Notes under the pieces: model-generated
Databases searched by the model: none
The model's input: only the letters and a program-made list of their open reading frames with translations
Told to the model about the DNA's origin: nothing
Program-made: the position numbers and the translations under genes
Shown: positions 32,176 through 39,174 of the stretch, piece after piece
Layout: each line of letters begins with the position of its first letter
Position numbering within the stretch: the first letter of the stretch is position 1
NCBI RefSeq assembly: GCF_900187425.1
Contig: NZ_FYDJ01000005.1
Location: 186,001 to 250,000, forward strand
Source of the DNA: Pseudomonas sp. Irchel s3h14
Lineage (GTDB): Bacteria; Pseudomonadota; Gammaproteobacteria; Pseudomonadales; Pseudomonadaceae
DNA length: 64,000 nt
Direction: 5' to 3'

Positions 32176-33326
32176 TGTCTTGCTCCTTTCGCGCCGTGCG
32201 CAGTTCCAGATTGAGCCGCTTGTCGCGAAGCCCAGATCGAGGTGGGATCAGGTTGTTTGGCCAACACCTTCGGTGCTGGGTCGTTGTCCAGCGGCAGGCT
32301 GTTATCGATTTCAAAGCCCTTGCCGCTGGTGACGATTTTGTCGAACAGACGCGCCCGGACCGCCGCAGCATCCAGCCCCGCTGAAACGTACTCGGCACTG
32401 AACTCCGGCAATCGCGCCGCCACGCAAAGGTCATTCACCGCCTTGGCGCGTGCCAGGCCGGCCAGAACAATCTCTTCGCTTTCGAGCTGGGTCGAGTTGA
32501 GCAGCGGCTCGACCAGGTTGCTGATGCCCGCCGCCGTGCAACGCTGGGTGATCATCAGTGCCAACTTGGCCGAATCGACCACCACCGGCACCAATGGCGG
32601 ATCGATCGGCTCCAGCTCCGGATCCGGCTCGGGTGGCTCGTCGAGCTGAGCCAGCAGTTCAGCCGGTGCGTGCTGGTAACGCTGCAACACGCCACCCTGG
32701 CCGAGACAGGCCTTGACCTTAATCCCATCGCCAATTTCATCGGCCAAGCCGAGGGCCAAGGCTTCATTGGCGGTGAGCCAGGTTTCAGCAGCGACCAGCC
32801 GCCGCAATTCGGCCTCATCAATGTTGGGCGCCTTGGCCTTGTAGGCCGCGATGATGGCTTCCATCGTCTGGTCGAGGACGTCGGCCACCTTGCGGAAGTC
32901 TTCGGCGTCACCCGCCGCGTAGGTCCAGGGGTTATGGATCATCAATATCGCGCTTTCGGCGATGACGACCTTGTGCGCGCCGCACACTGCCACGCTGGCC
33001 GCACTGGCGGCCAAGGCATCAATTCGCCCGGTGCAGCGCGCGCCCAAGCGCCTCAACGCATTGTGCATGGCCAAGCCGTCGAACAAGTCACCGCCGACGC
33101 TGTTGAACGCGGCGATCACCTCCGAGACACCGTCGTCCATGGCGCGCAGGTCCTGCACGAACTGATTGGCGGTGATCCCCCAGGCGCCGATCTCGCCGTA
33201 GACGAAGACTTCGATCACTCGCTCGACAGCCTCCCCGCTGGCTTGCACGGCGTACCAGGTTTTGTCCTGCACCTGCACCTGCTTGCCTGCGCGGTTGTAA
33301 ATGCGCGGTCGCGCTTTCTTGCTCAT
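32172..33326 (-). CDS. Head maturation protease, ClpP/S49 type (lambda gpC-like)
   Basis: A 384-residue protease. The ClpP-like core has FNSVGGDLFDGLAMHNALRR, then GRIDALAASAASVAVCGAHKVVIAESAILMIHNPWTYAAGD; Ser in ALAASAAS is the likely nucleophile and His in MIHNP the general base. The C-terminal part is charged and helical and could serve as scaffold, as in lambda C/Nu3. It overlaps portal and D by 4 bases. Confidence 0.92.
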   Translation of the reverse strand: MSKKARPRIYNRAGKQVQVQDKTWYAVQASGEAVERVIEVFVYGEIGAWGITANQFVQDLRAMDDGVSEVIAAFNSVGGDLFDGLAMHNALRRLGARCTGRIDALAASAASVAVCGAHKVVIAESAILMIHNPWTYAAGDAEDFRKVADVLDQTMEAIIAAYKAKAPNIDEAELRRLVAAETWLTANEALALGLADEIGDGIKVKACLGQGGVLQRYQHAPAELLAQLDEPPEPDPELEPIDPPLVPVVVDSAKLALMITQRCTAAGISNLVEPLLNSTQLESEEIVLAGLARAKAVNDLCVAARLPEFSAEYVSAGLDAAAVRARLFDKIVTSGKGFEIDNSLPLDNDPAPKVLAKQPDPTSIWASRQAAQSGTAHGAKGARQ

Positions 33327-34804
33327 GGTTGCTCCTTGTCGTCGTTGGTGACGACGGCGTCGAGAGTGTTGTAATTAAGGCCAAGGGTCGTGGCTCGTTG
33401 CAGATCAGCAGCGTTTTCCGCGTCGACCGTTTCCGCGTCATAGCCGGTGCGCAGCACCATCTCGCTGCGTGAAGCGAAGCCCGCCTGTACTTCCATGCGC
33501 CGCGCCTGTACGTCCTGTACGGGCTGGATGTAGGCCCAACCTTGCGGCACCCAACGAGTACGCAGGTATTCACGGCGCCGCTGGGTGTAGTCCTCCAGCA
33601 CCAGGACACCCGATAACACCGCCATGTCCATCCATGCCGCCCGCACTGGACGGCAAAGTTGGTGCACGTAGACACTGAATTGCAGCTGCTCAAGCCGACG
33701 CCGAAACTCGTTGAGCACCACACGCAGCGCCCGGTCGTTGACCTCGCGCATGTCGCCGGTGAGGATCTCGTAGGGCGTGCCCGTCCCCGCCGCCGCAGCC
33801 ATCAGCTGCTGCCGCATGAAGTCCGGATAGTTGTTGCCCGCATCCGGCGGTTTGGAGAACTCCACCTCTTCACCCGGCCCCAGCTCCTGCATGGTGCCGG
33901 GCTCCAGCGCGACCATCGGCGTGAAGCCGTCGCGGTCGAGATCCAGAAGTTGGCCGGTGACCGGGTCTCGGGGTGTCTGCCCTGAGTCCGGAGCCGGCCG
34001 ACTGATGAAGCCGGCAAACAGATTGGCCACCTCTTGGCGGAACAACACCGCGTCGTCGTAGTTGTCGAGACTGCGCAGGCGCTTCAGCACCGGTGACAAG
34101 CGCGGCACACCGCGCAACTGGCCTGGCTCGACCGGCTCAAAAATATGCAGTACCTGCGAAGCCGGCACGCGCACCAACTGGTTGTAACCGGCGTTCAGCG
34201 ACGATGCATCACGCGGGTGCGACAGGTACATCCAATACGCCACCCGCTTGCCACCCGGGGTGAACTCAATGCCAGCGCGGATGAGATTGCCGATTTTGGT
34301 GGTTTCAAACTTGTCATGCGGTACGAACTCCGGGGCCAGGATCTGGAGCTGCAGCGGTACCGCGAGGCCTTCGTCCAAAGCGCGAGGTCGTAGCCGCACA
34401 AAACATTCACCCGAGGTTTCGACCGTGCGCGCCGCCAGCGCCTGCTGGCCGTAGAAGTCGGTGCGCTCATCGGCGTCCGACTCATCGACCCAGTCGTCCC
34501 AGAGTTCCTGCAGCAATTTGCGCAGCGCTTCGTCGTCGGTTTTCGGTCGCGGCGTGATACCGGTGCCGATCAGGTTGCTGACGCGCTTATCGATCACGTT
34601 GAAGGCATACGGGTCGTTGCGAACCGCTGCCCGGGAACGGGAGCGCAGGTTGCGCAGTGCCGGGGTGTTGATGCTATTGATCCCGTTGTCGGGAGCGTCC
34701 CAGCCAGTGGATCGACGGCCCTCGCCGGCACCTTCGTAACTGGCCTTGATGTTCGACGGCAACACGAATCCGTTGCGGGTGAGCGTCGGAAAGTGACGGG
34801 CCAT
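33323..34804 (-). CDS. Portal protein, lambda gpB family
   Basis: A 493-residue portal: GWDAPDNGINSINTPALRNLRSRSRAAVRNDPYAFNVIDKRVSNLIGTGITP at the N-terminus, EPVEPGQLRGVPRLSPVLKRLRSLDNYDDAVLFRQEVANLFAGFI in the wing, and MAAAAGTGTPYEILTGDMREVNDRALRVVLNEFRR in the stem. These are lambda B/SPP1-like portal landmarks. The ring forms the DNA channel. Confidence 0.95.
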   Translation of the reverse strand: MARHFPTLTRNGFVLPSNIKASYEGAGEGRRSTGWDAPDNGINSINTPALRNLRSRSRAAVRNDPYAFNVIDKRVSNLIGTGITPRPKTDDEALRKLLQELWDDWVDESDADERTDFYGQQALAARTVETSGECFVRLRPRALDEGLAVPLQLQILAPEFVPHDKFETTKIGNLIRAGIEFTPGGKRVAYWMYLSHPRDASSLNAGYNQLVRVPASQVLHIFEPVEPGQLRGVPRLSPVLKRLRSLDNYDDAVLFRQEVANLFAGFISRPAPDSGQTPRDPVTGQLLDLDRDGFTPMVALEPGTMQELGPGEEVEFSKPPDAGNNYPDFMRQQLMAAAAGTGTPYEILTGDMREVNDRALRVVLNEFRRRLEQLQFSVYVHQLCRPVRAAWMDMAVLSGVLVLEDYTQRRREYLRTRWVPQGWAYIQPVQDVQARRMEVQAGFASRSEMVLRTGYDAETVDAENAADLQRATTLGLNYNTLDAVVTNDDKEQP

Positions 34805-35010
34805 TAGAGTCCTTTGCCTCCGTGGGTCAGCCGAACCACCCGCGAGCGCGGCCCGGCTGCGCTGATCAGTGACGTACGGATTTCTTCGCGCGCCTTGAGC
34901 AGTTCGTCGATGGTGCGGTACTCCACGGTACGGTCGGTGTAGCGCACGACTTTTTCACCGCGTGCGATGGCCGCCTCAACCGCGTCGAGGTGCTTCTGGG
35001 TAAAGGACAT
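34804..35010 (-). CDS. Head-tail joining protein, lambda gpW-like
   Basis: A 68-residue protein: SFTQKHLDAVEAAIARGEKVVRYTDRTVEYRTIDELLKAREEI. This is the typical small gpW fold, in which two helices flank a beta hairpin. It plugs the portal after packaging. Placed between terminase large subunit and portal, as in lambda; the stop and next start share a base. Confidence 0.9.
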   Translation of the reverse strand: MSFTQKHLDAVEAAIARGEKVVRYTDRTVEYRTIDELLKAREEIRTSLISAAGPRSRVVRLTHGGKGL

Positions 35011-35011
35011 A

Positions 35012-37027
35012 TCAGCGTCTCTTCAGATAACCGCTGGTGGAGCTGCGGCGTTGAGGTGGCGGTGCTGCCGGTCGCGATTGCACGATCGGAGCAGTAGGTT
35101 GTGGAGCCGATTGCGGCGCAGCAACTGGTGTTGCTGATCCGGTGGCGCGTTCGCCTTGAACAGGCTTGATGCCCAATGCGTCGTCGAACAGACCAGACTG
35201 CGCCAGGGACTGACGCACTCGCTCCCAGTCGTGTTCCTTGTAACGGTTGAGGCCCAGGTAATGCGCCATGGCCAGGCAATACACCATCAAGTCGAGTGCT
35301 TCGTTACGCTCGGCCTTGCCCTTGACCCACTCAATGCGTTTGTGTCCGCGTATGTAGCGCGCAACCTTGCGCTCCGCGACGCACTGGTCGAAGAAGTCAT
35401 CCGGTAGGTCATTGGCAAAGTGCAGTGCACCCGGGCCAGATTCGAACGGATAGCGGTTGTAGATCCAGTCCTTGGCCGTGTCGGTACCGACGAACCACAG
35501 CTCGGCGCCGTTGCGTTCGGTCTGCCCCTTCCAGGTCACGTCGACCATCGACGGGCGCTGAGCAATCACCGGCTTACCGGGTTTGCTCGCACCCTTGATG
35601 GCGAACACATTCCGCCAGCGGCGAACGCGGCAGAACTGGTAGACCTCATCGGTGTGGTGGCCACCGGAGTCGACGGCCACAGCGAGAATGCCAAGACCGA
35701 CACCGCAGGGATGGCGATATTTAGCCTTGAGCAATTCGTCCAACGCCGCCCAGGTGCGTTCATCTGCGGGATCGCCCGAGACTACTTGGTAGTCCACGAC
35801 CCAGCGCTCCATGCCGACGCCCCAGCCCATGGCCATGAACTCCAGACGGTTGGCCTGAACGTCCACAGAACCGGTGATCATCAGCACCGCCGCTGACAGC
35901 GAGCCGAGGGTAAAGTCTTCCAGCCGCGCTCGCTGTCTAAGCACGTCCGCTTTGGTTTGCTCTTGTGCGCTGTCCCAAACCTTCGCCAACCGGGTGTTAT
36001 AGAACACCTGCATAGGCTCTAGATCACCTTTGGCCTGGGCCTTTTTCGCCTTCTCGAATTGTTTGGCCAGCGACTTCCAGTCCATCCATCCCAGCGGCGA
36101 ATACAGCGCATTAAGGTGAAATCCCACCGTCTCCCCGTCGCCTTCGGCATGGGCGCGCCACTCGCCTTTGGCAAGCATTTCGCCCTTGTTGTACTCCTCG
36201 ATCAACACGTCACACTCAGGCCCAGCGCACTCGTAGTGCACCACGCTGTAGTCCTTCGAATAATGCAGTCGCTCCCACTCCAGGATCTGCATGTGCCCAC
36301 AGGTCGGACATGGCACGTAGTAATAACGCTGGTCGCTGCCCTCGAACAGGTCGGAGATCCGCGAAGCCCCTTTGATTGTCGGTGAGCTGGAGAAGTAGAA
36401 CTTCGCGTTACGGCCGAAGGTACTACCTCGGGTTTCCGCCAGTTCGATGGGGTCGCCCTCCTCGCCGATATCCACCTCCCAGCGGTCGATTTCGTCGCCG
36501 TACACGTAGCGAGCTGACAGCTCCGAAAGGTTAGCTGCAGAGCCGGCGGTGGTGACGTACAACGAACCGCCCTCAAACTCCTTGGTGTCCATGGTGTTGC
36601 GTGAATCCCGTGAACGGCTGGAGGCGACACGCTCCCGCAATACCGGTGTGGCCTTGATCGTCTTGCCAATCCGCGAGGACACCCGCTTAGCCAGGCCAAG
36701 GCTCGGCAACAGGGTCAGGATGTTCGACGGCGCCATGTGAATCAGACCGCCGATCCAGTTCAAGGCGATCTGGGTTTTCATCAGCTGCGAGGCCACCATG
36801 GTGACCACGCGCTTGCAAGGGTGAGCCGGCGACAGGCAGCGCATGGGCTCGCGAGCATAGGGCGTGCGTGACGTGCGGTACTGGCCGGGTTCGGCGGCAC
36901 CAGTGTCACGCGGGATGCGCATGTATTCGTCGGCCCACTCATCGACCCAGACATCCGGGTCAGGGTGCAGCCCACGGAAATACGCCTCCCGGTACACCTC
37001 TGCACCGTTAGGGATTTCCGTGGGCAT
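35012..37027 (-). CDS. Terminase large subunit, lambda gpA family
   Basis: A 671-residue GpA-type terminase. It opens DVWVDEWADEYMRIPRDTGAAEPGQYRTSRTPYAREPMRCLSPAHPCKRVVTMVASQLMKTQIALNWIGG, with MVASQLMKTQ as the ATPase P-loop equivalent. YVYGDEIDRWEVDIGEEGDP is the Walker B region. CPTCGHMQ with a distal Cys pair forms a zinc-like insert. The nuclease domain has GSVDVQANRLEFMAMGWG and VAVDSGGHHTDEVYQF. It implies cos-type packaging. The C-terminus is Pro/Gln-rich and variable. Confidence 0.95.
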   Translation of the reverse strand: MPTEIPNGAEVYREAYFRGLHPDPDVWVDEWADEYMRIPRDTGAAEPGQYRTSRTPYAREPMRCLSPAHPCKRVVTMVASQLMKTQIALNWIGGLIHMAPSNILTLLPSLGLAKRVSSRIGKTIKATPVLRERVASSRSRDSRNTMDTKEFEGGSLYVTTAGSAANLSELSARYVYGDEIDRWEVDIGEEGDPIELAETRGSTFGRNAKFYFSSSPTIKGASRISDLFEGSDQRYYYVPCPTCGHMQILEWERLHYSKDYSVVHYECAGPECDVLIEEYNKGEMLAKGEWRAHAEGDGETVGFHLNALYSPLGWMDWKSLAKQFEKAKKAQAKGDLEPMQVFYNTRLAKVWDSAQEQTKADVLRQRARLEDFTLGSLSAAVLMITGSVDVQANRLEFMAMGWGVGMERWVVDYQVVSGDPADERTWAALDELLKAKYRHPCGVGLGILAVAVDSGGHHTDEVYQFCRVRRWRNVFAIKGASKPGKPVIAQRPSMVDVTWKGQTERNGAELWFVGTDTAKDWIYNRYPFESGPGALHFANDLPDDFFDQCVAERKVARYIRGHKRIEWVKGKAERNEALDLMVYCLAMAHYLGLNRYKEHDWERVRQSLAQSGLFDDALGIKPVQGERATGSATPVAAPQSAPQPTAPIVQSRPAAPPPQRRSSTSGYLKRR

Positions 37028-37031
37028 GGGC

Positions 37032-37589
37032 TTAGCTCGGGGTCAGGGCGTGTTCAAGATCCGCCGAGGACAAGCGTTCTGCATCCTCAAGCGAGCGACG
37101 GATAGCCGCCGTCAGGTGCTTTTCGATTTGCCAGGGATCCGTCATGACGGCCAGTTCCGGTGCAAGTTGCGGGGTCATGCCCAGCAGTTGGTCCCGCAAC
37201 AGGCGGCCTGCGTTATAGGCACCGGTTTCTACTGCGACACGCTCGACCAGAGAACCTTGCTGTTTGTGAAAGTTGGCTTGCTCTTGCAGGGCCAGGTAGT
37301 GCTCCCGCAGAGCGCGAGACTTTTGAAAGTCCGCCGCCTGCCCGACTTGCGGCACCGCAGGTTCTTCGGCGGCGATTTGAGCTTCCCGCTGAAGGCGAAG
37401 CCGTTCGTGCCGGTCGGCGACGGCAGCTTTGCTTGGGTCGGCAGACTCGGCCAGCAGGGCTTCGGTGGCTTCCAGCTCCACCTTGCCATCCTCAGTCAGC
37501 ACCAACCGATCCTGATTGGCCAACTTGGAAACATACGATTTAGCCCAGCCTCGCCGTGCCGCAAACTCCGTTTTGCTGATTACAGTCAT
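37032..37589 (-). CDS. Terminase small subunit, lambda Nu1-like
   Basis: A 185-residue protein with an N-terminal winged-helix part (ISKTEFAARRGWAKSYVSKLANQDRLVLTEDGKVELEATEALLAESAD) and a helical assembly region (RALREHYLALQEQANFHKQQGSLVERVAVETGAYNAGRLLRDQLL). This is the Nu1/TerS pattern. It binds the packaging site; the repeats at 37601-37661 directly in front are candidates for that site. Confidence 0.9.
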   Translation of the reverse strand: MTVISKTEFAARRGWAKSYVSKLANQDRLVLTEDGKVELEATEALLAESADPSKAAVADRHERLRLQREAQIAAEEPAVPQVGQAADFQKSRALREHYLALQEQANFHKQQGSLVERVAVETGAYNAGRLLRDQLLGMTPQLAPELAVMTDPWQIEKHLTAAIRRSLEDAERLSSADLEHALTPS

Positions 37590-37600
37590 GATGGAATGTC

Positions 37601-37661
37601 CTGTTCACCTAATGAATACGGTGGGTTCACCTGTTCACCCCAGTTCACTAAGCTGGTGAAC
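37601..37661. repeat. Five GTTCACC (GGTGAAC) sites before the small terminase gene
   Basis: GTTCACC occurs at 37603-37609, 37625-37631 and 37633-37639, GTTCACT at 37643-37649, and the inverted GGTGAAC at 37655-37661. Two copies extend to CTGTTCACC, whose complement GGTGAACAG equals the P4 type I iteron as I recall it. A terminase-binding (cosB-like) or replication role is possible. The GC-rich stretch up to 37753 holds no gene and may contain cos. Confidence 0.7.
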
Positions 37662-37753
37662 TGTCCGCTAACACTTTCCCGCGGGTTTCCGACCCCGTAC
37701 CCCCCGAATAACCCCAGGGTCCCCGGCGGTTTTCGGCGGCCCGCCGCGGTTCC

Positions 37754-38098
37754 TCACCCCTGTTCGCCACTGGCAGGTGGCACATCGGAGACGCCCAGCC
37801 GCTTGGCGGCCCAGCGTTCATACAACCCGATGGCGACATCAGCGCCGGCCATCGCGGTCAGGCAACCCAAGCTGCCGGCCGTCCAGATCGTCATGCCCGC
37901 GCCGATCATCAGCATCATCGCCGACACCCCGCAGACAATGCAGGCACCGGACCGCAGCGCGAGGCGCCGCAACAATGCCCAGCCCCGCGCGCCGTCCTTG
38001 TCGGCTCGCCACATTTCCCCGCTCACGCCGCCGACCAGAGCCAGGACGATCACGAGCCAGATCGGCATCTCAGCCAATGCTTGTTGTTCAGTAGTCAT
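37754..38098 (-). CDS. Phage holin, three membrane segments
   Basis: A 114-residue protein from ATG 38098 (MTTEQQALAEMPIW). Hydrophobic segments are MPIWLVIVLALVGGVSGEMW, SGACIVCGVSAMMLMIGAGMTIW and AGSLGCLTAMAGADVAIGLY, a class I topology. It resembles Pseudomonas prophage holins that lie next to the terminase genes. No endolysin gene for this phage is visible in the window, so that gene presumably lies left of the insertion. Confidence 0.82.
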   Translation of the reverse strand: MTTEQQALAEMPIWLVIVLALVGGVSGEMWRADKDGARGWALLRRLALRSGACIVCGVSAMMLMIGAGMTIWTAGSLGCLTAMAGADVAIGLYERWAAKRLGVSDVPPASGEQG

Positions 38099-38136
38099 GG
38101 TGTGCCTCAAAAGAAATAGCTGAGCGCTGGAAAAAG

Positions 38137-38163
38137 AAAACCCCGCCAGGTCGGCAGGGTTTT
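38137..38163 (-). terminator. Intrinsic terminator upstream of the holin/late genes
   Basis: On the minus strand GAAAACCCTGCC pairs with GGCGGGGTTTTC around a short loop, then runs into CTTTTT. It stands between the late-regulator gene (38367-38846) and the holin, a natural site for antitermination control. Confidence 0.7.
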
Positions 38164-38296
38164 CAATGTCCCGGTAAGGGCCGGGGCAGGGTGCACAGCA
38201 CGTGCTCGGGGAGCGACTCAGGCGCAAATCGCAGATCATGGCGACTTTGTACCTGCCTTCGGAAAAACCGAAAAGCAGTGTTTAACGGTTGGGCCG

Positions 38297-38340
38297 AGTT
38301 CGACCGCAGTTCGACCGCACTTCGACCACACTTCGACAAA
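38297..38340. repeat. Four 11-bp tandem repeats (A-STTCGACCRC)
   Basis: AGTTCGACCGC (38297 and 38308), ACTTCGACCAC (38319) and ACTTCGACAAA (38330) follow without gaps. The 11-base period keeps them on about one helical face. They lie between the late-regulator stop and the terminator at 38137, upstream of all late genes. Otherwise 38099-38366 holds no gene. Confidence 0.8.
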
Positions 38341-38366
38341 ACACCCAGACGAACGGTAGAACCGGA

Positions 38367-38846
38367 CTACACAGCGTGACGCAGCGGGGACGCTCGCGTG
38401 AGGTTCTTCTCAACTGCCCCACCCTCCCGGACATAGCCCCGGGTAGTGCCGGCCCGCGCCGTTAGAATCGAAAGCACGCGTAAATGAAGACGTTCTACCC
38501 AGTTGCGATAAGTCCGGTCAGCCCCTTCGGCGATACCCAGAATTCGCATCTGCTCTCTGACAGGACTCGCCGGAACATGCAGGTACCGAAGTTCAGCCAA
38601 TTTAGCCAGTCCCTGGCCGCGAACCTTATCCCGCATCAACTCAGCAACCGCCGCGCCGATCTCATTGCCGATGTAGTCCATGCCGGTGGTGGCCCCCATC
38701 AACTCTCGCGAACCTGGTGTACCGCGTGGCGCGCAACCACCCCACTCCATAATCGCCCCCATCTGACTGCCCATCCCCCCACCCAGGCCGAGCCGGTGCT
38801 GCTGTTCGCCCCAGTGCACCATCAACGCTTCAATTTCCTCAATCAT
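38367..38846 (-). CDS. Late-gene regulator candidate (PA0613/Q-like)
   Basis: A 159-residue protein from ATG 38846: MIEEIEALMVHWGEQQHRLGLGGGMGSQMGAIMEWGGCAPRGTPGSREL, then YRNWVERLHLRVLSILTARAG. It resembles the conserved protein preceding the holin in Pseudomonas prophages and the R-pyocin cluster (PA0613). Position between replication and lysis/packaging genes is that of lambda Q. The regulatory role is inferred. Confidence 0.6.
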   Translation of the reverse strand: MIEEIEALMVHWGEQQHRLGLGGGMGSQMGAIMEWGGCAPRGTPGSRELMGATTGMDYIGNEIGAAVAELMRDKVRGQGLAKLAELRYLHVPASPVREQMRILGIAEGADRTYRNWVERLHLRVLSILTARAGTTRGYVREGGAVEKNLTRASPLRHAV

Positions 38847-38870
38847 CGCCCCTCCCCCCGAAAAACCGAA

Positions 38871-39161
38871 CCCAACACAGAAAAACCACAACCCAACACA
38901 AACCCAACACAACTAAATCCCTTTAAAATCAATATCTTTAACAATGTTGAGTTGAGTGTGTTGGGTTTGTTGGGTTTATCGGTTCTCGCATAAGAAAAAA
39001 TTCTTACCCTTGCTCTCGATTCAAATAACGTCATGCATGCGCGTGCGCGATACGAAACCCAACACACCCCGCACAACATCCGCAAACCCATGTAATTCAA
39101 GGCCTGAAATTGTGTGGGGTCTCCAAAACCAACCCGACACACACCCGACACACCCAACACA
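38871..39161. repeat. CCCAACACA iteron field, candidate replication origin
   Basis: This 328-base gap (38847-39174) has no gene. CCCAACACA occurs at 38871, 38892, 38903, 39058 and 39153, inverted at 38957-38965, with variants CCCGACACA at 39133 and 39144 and TTTGTTGGG at 38966. A strongly AT-rich block (38912-38945) lies between the direct and inverted groups. It borders the prim-pol/helicase gene, as the origin does in P4-like replicons. Origin function is inference. Confidence 0.72.
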
Positions 39162-39174
39162 CTTTTAGGGATAG

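Noticed and set aside
38871..39161. Repeated CCCAACACA units as a CRISPR array
   Set aside because: Units are only 9 bases, irregularly spaced and in both orientations, with no spacers of constant length and no cas genes.
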